This document shows, piece after piece, positions 43,325 to 49,382 of a DNA stretch of 49,382 nt. Every line of letters starts with the position of its first letter. Within the stretch, counting starts at the first letter, position 1. The stretch lies in NCBI GenBank assembly GCA_018823415.1, contig JAHJIN010000442.1:1-49382 (forward strand), given 5' to 3'. Below the pieces are notes generated by a model, which made no database searches, was not told the DNA's origin, and saw only the letters and a program-made list of their open reading frames with translations. The translations under genes were made by a program, and so were the position numbers. The stretch is from Chloroflexota bacterium. GTDB lineage: Bacteria > Chloroflexota > JAHJIN01.

Positions 43325-45733
43325 TTACATGTCCAACTCGGCCAGGAGGACGAAATCACCGCCGGCCGGCGTCACCGGCAACCGCTGCATCGTCGCCAGG
43401 TCATACATCCCGGAGATGAGGCGATAGCGACCGGCCGGCGCCCCGGCCGGCACCGCCAGCCCATAGTTGTCGCGGATCACCTCGCCGACGGCCCACGAGC
43501 CGGTGGGCCGGAACCCGGCCACCGGGTAGCTGTCGATCTGAGCCACCGGCAGGCCATCGGGGCCGAGCAACTGAACGAACACGGTGTAATCGGCGCTCAC
43601 CGGGGTCTCGGCGCGCCAGTAGAGCGAAAGCGGCACCTCGCCCCCCGGCCGGAACGGCCCGTCGCCCAGGGTATAGCCCAGCAGCGTGATGGCCTCGCCC
43701 AGACGCGCGTCGGTGGGATGCGCCGGCGTGTCGGCCAACGGCGCGATAGCGGCCGGGCAGGCATAGAGGCACAACCGCAGGTCGCCCACCGACTCTTGAC
43801 GTATTGGGTACGTATGCTCCGACAGCCAGCGCTCCACGCCGCTGTTGGGATCGCCCGGCGCCAGGCCATCCAGCACCAGCCACAGCCGCCGCTCCCGCGC
43901 CACTGCGCCGCGCAGCACCGCGTCCACCTTGTTCGTCCAGTCCGGCGGGATGGACGGGTACAGGCTGTACCAGGGCACGCGGGCCCGGTTCGTGTTCCAG
44001 AACACGCCCAGGTCGGCCGTGGTGGTGACGATGAGAGCGTCGCCGGGCCGCACGGCTCCTTCCAGATAGGCGATAGCGTCACGCTCGTCCTGGCGCGTGC
44101 CAAAACGCGGGTCGGTCTGGTAGCGCGGCAGTACGGCCGCGACCAGCCCGCCCATCGCCAGCACCGCCGTCAGCGCCAGCAAAGCCACGCGCCGGGCGTC
44201 CCACCGGCGGCGCGCGCGCCAGTGCGCAGCGGCCCACATCGCCACGCCGGCCGCTACCGCCAGGGCCAGGGCCAGCACAATGGGCACCGGGTCGATCTGC
44301 CCGGCCACGCCCCCGGCATAGGCCCAGGCATAATCCAGCGTGGCTGGCGTGGTGAACCGCAGGTTTCCCAGGATGGGCGAATAGGCCGGGTCATAGATGC
44401 CCAGCGTGTTCTCCACGTCCGGTCCCTGCGCCCCCAGCCAACTCAGGTAAGCAAAGAAATCCACGCTGCTGCCAATGGCCTGGATGCCGGCGCTGACCGC
44501 TCCCAGCGCGAGCAACGCGGCAGCCCAGATACGCGAGCGCCAGGCCCACACAATGGCCGGCGCCAGGAGCAGCGCCACGAACGGCGTGATGGGCACGATG
44601 TGGCGCGGTCCCCAGCAGGCCCGACCGGCCCACGTGTCATACGAGGCGTAAAAGAGCACGTGCAGCGCCGCCACCCCCAGGATCACGCTGGCCTCGGCGC
44701 GATGGCGCCGGAAAAAGGCCGGCACCGCCGCCAGCGCCGCCAGCAGCACCGGCGAATAGACAAAAAAGCCCTTGCCCGGGCTCAACAGCAGCCCATAGGC
44801 AAAGGCCAGGTTGGGAAACATGAACCGCGATTCCAGGCCCTCGTACCCGGAACGCAGCGGGTCGCCAAAGCGGGCCAGGTTATAAGCCACCACCAGCCCG
44901 CCGAGCACGAGGCACGGCACCAGGAACGCCACGGCGTCGGCCCAATGCCGGCGCAGCGCAGCCAGCAAAAAACGGCCCCACCCGGGCCATCGGTCCTGCG
45001 CGGCCTGTCGCTCGTGGGCGAATACCACCACCAGCGGATAGGCCAGGAGCGCCGGCGCCGCGATGACGTTCGAGATGCGGTTCAGCAGCGCCAGGCCAAA
45101 CGCCGCGCCGGCCAGCGTCGCCCAGAGCCAGCAACGGCCGGGCCGCTCGTCAGCCAGCGCGTCCTTGTAGCACAGGAGAAAATACGCCGTGGCGAGCAGG
45201 GTCAGGCCGGCCAGCGGCTCGGAGAACAGATAGCGAGCATACACGGCGGCGATGGTGGCGACGCCAAAGGCCAGCCCGGTGAGCACGCCCACCGCCGGCC
45301 GATAGCCCAGACGCGTCACAAAGAGCAGGATGAACACGGCCGTGAGCGGCGTCACCAGGGCGTTGAACAGCATGGTGGCCTGCACCAGACCCACCTGCCC
45401 CAGTTGCAGGGCCGGCCAGTAGAGGGGAATGGGCAGCACCGAATCGACCAGGCCATACTTGGAGTACAGTACGCCGCTTTCCAGGGGGATGCTGCCCCAC
45501 AGCCCAAAGTGAATCGCCAGGAATGAGTTGGCGTCGAACCGGCCGTTCTTGACCAGGTTCTCCAGCACGGCAAAGCGGCTGATCTCGTCTACCGAGTGAA
45601 ATACGCCACTATACGCTAGCACGTACACGGCAAAGAGCAGCACGAACAGGCCCACCGCCAGGGCCGCAAGGCGCGGCCAGTCGGCGGGACCGGCGTCGAG
45701 AGATGGACGCGAAATGGGGTCTGGCTGGTTCAT
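43325..45733 (-). CDS. Polytopic glycosyltransferase-like protein with C-terminal beta domain
   Basis: 802 residues. After a cytoplasmic N-terminus come about 12 predicted helices (about 20-490) in the layout of PMT/ArnT-type (GT-C) lipid-linked sugar transferases. The first external loop has the acidic motif SVDEISRFAV typical of that fold. Then follows a soluble region with EDERD-like and LWLVLDGLAPGD segments (about 550-650), and a beta domain (about 680-790) with LLGYTLGDGPFRPGGEVPLS and DYTVFVQLLGPDGLPVAQID. I associate this domain with large membrane proteins of Chloroflexota. It overlaps the lipoprotein gene by four bases (ATGA). The in-frame extension of 75 codons upstream is rejected. 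Confidence 0.82.
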   Translation of the reverse strand: MNQPDPISRPSLDAGPADWPRLAALAVGLFVLLFAVYVLAYSGVFHSVDEISRFAVLENLVKNGRFDANSFLAIHFGLWGSIPLESGVLYSKYGLVDSVLPIPLYWPALQLGQVGLVQATMLFNALVTPLTAVFILLFVTRLGYRPAVGVLTGLAFGVATIAAVYARYLFSEPLAGLTLLATAYFLLCYKDALADERPGRCWLWATLAGAAFGLALLNRISNVIAAPALLAYPLVVVFAHERQAAQDRWPGWGRFLLAALRRHWADAVAFLVPCLVLGGLVVAYNLARFGDPLRSGYEGLESRFMFPNLAFAYGLLLSPGKGFFVYSPVLLAALAAVPAFFRRHRAEASVILGVAALHVLFYASYDTWAGRACWGPRHIVPITPFVALLLAPAIVWAWRSRIWAAALLALGAVSAGIQAIGSSVDFFAYLSWLGAQGPDVENTLGIYDPAYSPILGNLRFTTPATLDYAWAYAGGVAGQIDPVPIVLALALAVAAGVAMWAAAHWRARRRWDARRVALLALTAVLAMGGLVAAVLPRYQTDPRFGTRQDERDAIAYLEGAVRPGDALIVTTTADLGVFWNTNRARVPWYSLYPSIPPDWTNKVDAVLRGAVARERRLWLVLDGLAPGDPNSGVERWLSEHTYPIRQESVGDLRLCLYACPAAIAPLADTPAHPTDARLGEAITLLGYTLGDGPFRPGGEVPLSLYWRAETPVSADYTVFVQLLGPDGLPVAQIDSYPVAGFRPTGSWAVGEVIRDNYGLAVPAGAPAGRYRLISGMYDLATMQRLPVTPAGGDFVLLAELDM

Positions 45734-46524
45734 GAGCCGGGCGGATTCACCGCGTTGGCCGGGTCGCCCACGTGGGTAATGTCCAGTTCCTGGGTCAGCG
45801 TCCACGCGACTGATTCGATGGTGCCGGTGCCCATGAACCGGCCGCGCACCGGATAGCCCCCGTCCACCGCCAGCCACACGTCGCCCTGGTGCGACCAGTT
45901 CGTTCCCCCGCTGATCAGCACGCCCTGGTAGCTGGCTGTCGTGCGGTAGCGCTGGCACAGCACGTCGTTCACCTGCTCACCTTGCAGGAGCGACACGCGC
46001 TCGGTATGCTCGGTCAGGCCCATCGCCAGGTCATTCCACCAGCCCAGCGGTGTAAAATCCACAAACTGCATCTGCTGGTCGGTGGGCGTTTCCACCCACT
46101 GGTCGCCAAACCTGACCCACTCCTGGTCGCCGATGTGGATCACCTCCAGGGTCACGTCGCCTTCGCCCAGAGACCAGGTGACGTGCCAGCGGTTGCCATC
46201 GGCCACGCGCACGCCCTCGGCCTGCCAGGACAGGGGCGATGTGGCCCCGCCTTCGCCGGCCTGGAGCATCCAGGACGCCGCCCACCGATAGCTGGGCAAG
46301 GCATCCAGGGCCGCGCCGGCCTGGGCCAACGAGACCGGGGCGCCGGTCTTGGTGGGCGATGGCGCCGCCGGGCCGCCGGTCGTCGCCGTAGGCACGCCGG
46401 TCGTGGCCGGCGCGCCGGTGGGCGCCGCACTCGGCAAGGGCGCCGGGCCGCCACCCAGGTCACAGGCCGCCAGCGCCAGGGCCGCTGTCAACAACAGTAT
46501 CAGCACAACGGATAAACGTTTCAT
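45730..46524 (-). CDS. LppX/LprG-like lipoprotein
   Basis: 264 residues. The signal peptide ends in the lipobox LALAAC (Cys near 21), followed by a Pro/Thr/Ala-rich linker (about 25-65). The domain (about 66-264) has the alternating strand pattern of the LolA/LppX-LprAFG fold: RWAASWMLQ, NRWHVTWSLGEGDVTLEVIH, IGDQEWVRFGDQWVE, GDVWLAVDGGYPVRG. Such proteins carry lipids or glycolipids across the envelope, which fits the coupled glycosyltransferase. GGGAGGG precedes the ATG by five bases. Confidence 0.78.
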   Translation of the reverse strand: MKRLSVVLILLLTAALALAACDLGGGPAPLPSAAPTGAPATTGVPTATTGGPAAPSPTKTGAPVSLAQAGAALDALPSYRWAASWMLQAGEGGATSPLSWQAEGVRVADGNRWHVTWSLGEGDVTLEVIHIGDQEWVRFGDQWVETPTDQQMQFVDFTPLGWWNDLAMGLTEHTERVSLLQGEQVNDVLCQRYRTTASYQGVLISGGTNWSHQGDVWLAVDGGYPVRGRFMGTGTIESVAWTLTQELDITHVGDPANAVNPPGS

Positions 46525-46541
46525 AGCACCCTCCCGAACCG

Positions 46542-46570
46542 ATCATAGCACGCGCGCCAAGCCCTGTCAA
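46542..46570 (-). promoter_or_regulatory. Predicted promoter of lipoprotein/glycosyltransferase operon
   Basis: Minus strand consensus TTGACA (46565-46570), 17 bases ending TGC, TATGAT (46542-46547), about 18 bases before the lipoprotein ATG. Confidence 0.65.
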
Positions 46571-46580
46571 CGGCGTCGCC

Positions 46581-46609
46581 TTGCCCCCGGTGACAGGATG
46601 GTGTATACT
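46581..46609 (+). promoter_or_regulatory. Predicted lepA promoter
   Basis: TTGCCC (46581-46586), 17-base spacer, TATACT (46604-46609). It is divergent from the lipoprotein promoter with about 10 bases between the -35 boxes. Confidence 0.6.
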
Positions 46610-46661
46610 ATGCCCGTCGAATGCTCAAATGACGCCTGACAAAATCTGCCTGGAAATAAAC

Positions 46662-48470
46662 ATGGATCAATCGCATATTCGCAATTTCTGCATCATTGCC
46701 CACATCGACCACGGCAAGTCCACCCTGTCGGACCGGCTGCTGGAGCGCACCGGCACCCTCGCCGCCCGCGAGATGACCGAGCAGGTGTTGGACCAGATGG
46801 ACCTGGAGCGCGAAAGGGGTATTACTATCAAGGCCAAGGCCGTGCGCATGGCCTACACCGCGCCCGACGGCCAGACCTACCAGCTCAACCTCATCGACAC
46901 GCCGGGGCACGTGGACTTTACCTACGAAGTGTCGCGGGCGCTCGCCGCCTGCGAGGGGGCACTGCTGGTGGTGGACGCCAGCCAGGGCGTCGAGGCCCAG
47001 ACCATCGCCAACCTGTACCTAGCGCTGGACCACAACCTGGCTATCGTGCCGGTGATCAACAAGATCGACCTGGCCTCGGCCCAGCCGGACCAGGTGGCCC
47101 ACGACCTGCGCGATTTGCTGGGCATCGACGAGGCGGAAAACCTGTACACGTCGGCCAAGACCGGGAGCGGCGTGGACGAGGTACTGGAGGCCATCGTGAC
47201 CCGCGTGCCGGCCCCGTCCGGCGATCCCCAGGCCCCCCTGCGCGCCCTCGTCTTTGACAGCCACTATGATCCGTACAAGGGCGTGGTGGCTTATGTTCGC
47301 GTGGTTGATGGGCAACTGAACAAGCGCACCAACCTGATGTTCATGTCCCACCACCGGATCGTCGAGGTGCTGGAACTGGGCGTGTTCCGGCCCAAGATGA
47401 CGCCGGTCGAGACCCTGTCGGCCGGCGAGGTGGGCTATGTCGCCACCGGGCTCAAGGACGTCAAAGAGTGCCGCGTGGGCGACACGCTGACGGACGTATC
47501 GCCAGCCGCCGCGCAAGCCTTGCCCGGCTATCGCCCGGCCAAGCCCATGGTCTTTGCCGGCCTGTACCCGGTGGAAGGCCCCGACTATGCCCTGCTCCGC
47601 GATGCCCTGGACAAGCTCAGCCTTAACGATGCCTCGTTCACCTACGAGCCGGAAAGCTCGGTGGCCCTGGGCTTTGGCTTTCGCTGCGGATTCCTGGGCC
47701 TGCTGCACATGGAGATCGTCCAGGAGCGACTGGAGCGCGAATACGACCTGAACATCATTGCCACCGCCCCCAGCGTCGAGTACCACGTGCTCACCCACGA
47801 CGGCGTCGAAACGCGTGTAGACAATCCATCCCAACTCCCCGCACCCGAGACCATCGAAGAGATCCGCGAGCCGTGGATGCGCATCACCGTCATCTGCCCG
47901 GCCCGCCACATCGGCCCGGTGATGGAACTGGTCACGGTGCGGCGCGGCGAATACGAGCGCATGGAGTACCTGGACGAGCAGCGGGTACTGCTCAACTATC
48001 AGATACCCCTCTCGGAACTCATCATCGACTTTTACGACCAGCTCAAGAGCCGCACCCAGGGCTATGCCTCGCTGGACTATGTGCTACTCGGCTACCAGCC
48101 CGGCGAGTTGGTCAAGATGGACATCCTGGTGAACGAACTGCCGGTGGATGCCCTGAGTCTCATCGTCCACCAGGACATCGTCCAATCGCGCGGGCAGGCC
48201 CTCACCCGGCGCATGAAAAAGGTCATTCCGCGCCAGCAATTTGCCGTGCCCATCCAGGCGGCCGTCGGTGGGCGCATCGTCGCCCGGCAAACCGTCAAGG
48301 CCCTGCGCAAGAACGTGCTCGCCAAGTGCTATGGCGGCGACATCACCCGCAAGCGCAAGCTTCTGGAAAAGCAAAAGGCCGGCAAAAAGCGCATGAAACG
48401 CTTTGGCAACGTGGAAATCCCCCAGGACGCCTTTATGGCCGTGCTCCGGCTGGACGAGGAGGAGGACTAG
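46662..48470 (+). CDS. lepA: Elongation factor 4 (back-translocase LepA)
   Basis: Ribosome-associated GTPase, 602 residues, full length. GTPase motifs: G1 [10 protein letters not shown]2 in [10 protein letters not shown]3 [12 protein letters not shown]4 NKID, G5 TSAKTG. Then come the EF-G-like domains and the LepA-specific C-terminus ([20 protein letters not shown] ... [10 protein letters not shown]). Two in-frame starts upstream (46581 and 46629) are rejected: the first overlaps the promoter, and the ATG at 46662 begins the conserved [15 protein letters not shown]. The stop TAG lies six bases before the caspase-like gene. Confidence 0.95.
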   Translation: MDQSHIRNFCIIAHIDHGKSTLSDRLLERTGTLAAREMTEQVLDQMDLERERGITIKAKAVRMAYTAPDGQTYQLNLIDTPGHVDFTYEVSRALAACEGALLVVDASQGVEAQTIANLYLALDHNLAIVPVINKIDLASAQPDQVAHDLRDLLGIDEAENLYTSAKTGSGVDEVLEAIVTRVPAPSGDPQAPLRALVFDSHYDPYKGVVAYVRVVDGQLNKRTNLMFMSHHRIVEVLELGVFRPKMTPVETLSAGEVGYVATGLKDVKECRVGDTLTDVSPAAAQALPGYRPAKPMVFAGLYPVEGPDYALLRDALDKLSLNDASFTYEPESSVALGFGFRCGFLGLLHMEIVQERLEREYDLNIIATAPSVEYHVLTHDGVETRVDNPSQLPAPETIEEIREPWMRITVICPARHIGPVMELVTVRRGEYERMEYLDEQRVLLNYQIPLSELIIDFYDQLKSRTQGYASLDYVLLGYQPGELVKMDILVNELPVDALSLIVHQDIVQSRGQALTRRMKKVIPRQQFAVPIQAAVGGRIVARQTVKALRKNVLAKCYGGDITRKRKLLEKQKAGKKRMKRFGNVEIPQDAFMAVLRLDEEED

Positions 48471-48476
48471 CAGGCC

Positions 48477-49382
48477 ATGACAACCGACCGGGCCACGGTG
48501 GTGGGCATTGACCGCTATCCCGCCGCCTTTCAATCGCTGACCAACGCCCTGGCCGATGCCCGGGCCATCGCAGACCTGCTGGCGCGCGACTATGGGTTTC
48601 AACCGTGGCCGCCCGGTGCGCCAGTCCTCACCAACGGCGCAGCGGCGCTGGTCCCACTCCAGGACGCCATCGCGTCGGCCCTCTATTCCGGGGCCGACCG
48701 GTGGCTTTTTTATTTTGCCGGCCACGGCGCCGTGATAGACGGCATCGGCTATCTGGTTCCGGCCGACGGCCGGTTCAAGGACCCGACCACCTATCTGCCC
48801 CTGCCCTGGCTGCTCGACGTGTGCCGGGCCAGCGCCGTGGACCAGATCGCCATCATACTGGATGCCTGTTACAGCGGCCGGGCGCTGGTACGCGGCGAGG
48901 CCCTGGACGACCTGAGCCCCACGGTGGATTATCGCCGGGTACGCCAGATCGTCAGCGCCGGCAATCCCCGCCAGCCGGTGCTCGACGGCGGCGCCGGCGG
49001 CCATTCGGTGTTTACTCGGTCGGTGCTGGATGCGCTGGAAGGCCGCGCCGGCGTCCACGAACCCGACGGCACCGTGCGATTTCCCCGCCTGCTGGACCAC
49101 CTGGCCCTGGACGTGCCAGCCCGCCTGTGGGCCAGTGGCGCTAGCCCCAGCGAACAGCAACCACTCGGCGGCTATTTCCAGGGCAATACCCAGCGGCGCA
49201 CCTTTGACCTGACCCCCACCACGCCGCGCCTGCCCCCGGCGCTGGTGCAAGACACGCGCAGCGAAGACCCTACCCGGCGCCAGGACGCGCTGCGGCGGCT
49301 GGCGCGCGTCGCCGGCGAGCAGCCGGCCCTGACCGATCCGGTCGTCGATCTGGGCATCCGGCACCTGCGCCCCGACCCGACA
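48477..49382 (+). CDS. Caspase-like protein with HEAT-like region (3' end outside window)
   Basis: 302 visible residues, open to the window end, so no stop is seen. The peptidase C14 domain (1-about 235) has the His in YFAGHGAVIDG (H83) and the Cys in ILDACYSG (C131), with ATVVGIDRY and NALADARAIADLL at the start. From about 258 the sequence DPTRRQDALRRLARVAGEQP looks like the first HEAT-type repeat, suggesting a longer multidomain protein of the metacaspase/scaffold kind. The ATG at 48477 is six bases after lepA, with GAGGAGGAG a little far upstream, so cotranscription is likely. Confidence 0.85.
   Translation, partial: MTTDRATVVGIDRYPAAFQSLTNALADARAIADLLARDYGFQPWPPGAPVLTNGAAALVPLQDAIASALYSGADRWLFYFAGHGAVIDGIGYLVPADGRFKDPTTYLPLPWLLDVCRASAVDQIAIILDACYSGRALVRGEALDDLSPTVDYRRVRQIVSAGNPRQPVLDGGAGGHSVFTRSVLDALEGRAGVHEPDGTVRFPRLLDHLALDVPARLWASGASPSEQQPLGGYFQGNTQRRTFDLTPTTPRLPPALVQDTRSEDPTRRQDALRRLARVAGEQPALTDPVVDLGIRHLRPDPT

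Noticed and set aside
43310..45526. 738-codon open frame on the plus strand opposite the glycosyltransferase
   Set aside because: Its translation is rich in Arg, Gln, His and Gly without any fold or motif, and the opposite strand encodes a convincing membrane enzyme. Such long antisense frames are common in GC-rich DNA.

Overview
The window is about 49 kb of GC-rich bacterial chromosome, densely coded on both strands, with 37 intact, one 5'-partial and one 3'-partial protein gene plus one probable gene remnant. I see no rRNA, tRNA, transposase, phage gene or CRISPR array. The gene content points to Chloroflexota, probably Anaerolineae-like. The clues are Pro/Thr-rich lipoproteins, a multi-GAF diguanylate cyclase, caspase-like proteins with death-like adaptor domains, zinc-ribbon/TM/lectin proteins, a bacterial GH3-family protein, and a polytopic glycosyltransferase ending in a small beta domain. 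This assignment is inference from content, not a marker-gene placement.

Layout. 1-2008: end of xylA and complete xylB (xylose use), then a dispersed repeat and a possible glycosidase remnant. 2364-4439 (minus): ligA. 4613-10090: an AttEFGH-like exporter operon (ATPase, double-length FtsX-type permease, CrtC/AttH-like lipocalin protein) followed by an EamA transporter. 10250-14045: a stress/ion cluster (UspA-like, SLC13/NhaD-type transporter with an N-terminal beta domain, small membrane protein, second UspA-like, HAD protein), split by a long inverted repeat. 14060-16624: sbcC/rad50-like gene, convergent with an MtnX-like phosphatase. 17412-17813: small lipoprotein.

18024-27632 (minus): probable five-gene transcription unit, in order of transcription a GIY-YIG/Cys-rich fusion, a membrane HD-GYP protein, a 2xPAS-5xGAF-GGDEF cyclase, an LCP cell-wall ligase and a UbiD decarboxylase, ended by a clear intrinsic terminator. 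It pairs a predicted c-di-GMP maker and breaker with an envelope enzyme. 27775-29145 (minus): caspase-like protease with a C-terminal effector-associated (death-like) domain, divergent from a GH3-family gene at 29250.

30540-36853: a small membrane protein and a PHP phosphoesterase, then a minus-strand group in which two zinc-ribbon/TM/lectin paralogues alternate with two radical SAM enzymes. 36972-43210: HEAT-repeat protein, YhfC-type membrane protease, topA, and two tandem sulfatase-fold enzymes lacking the formylglycine motif. 43325-46524 (minus): glycosyltransferase and LppX-like lipoprotein. 46662-48470: lepA. From 48477 a second caspase-like gene runs off the window end.

The most unusual signals are: a dispersed repeat that supplies the stop codon of two unrelated genes; the GIY-YIG/Cys-loop fusion; the caspase-EAD protein; the interleaved lectin/radical SAM operon; and a recurrent promoter form (TTGnnn, 17-18 bp, often TGG before TAnAAT) that supports many start choices. 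All functional calls come from reading motifs by eye; no database search was possible.
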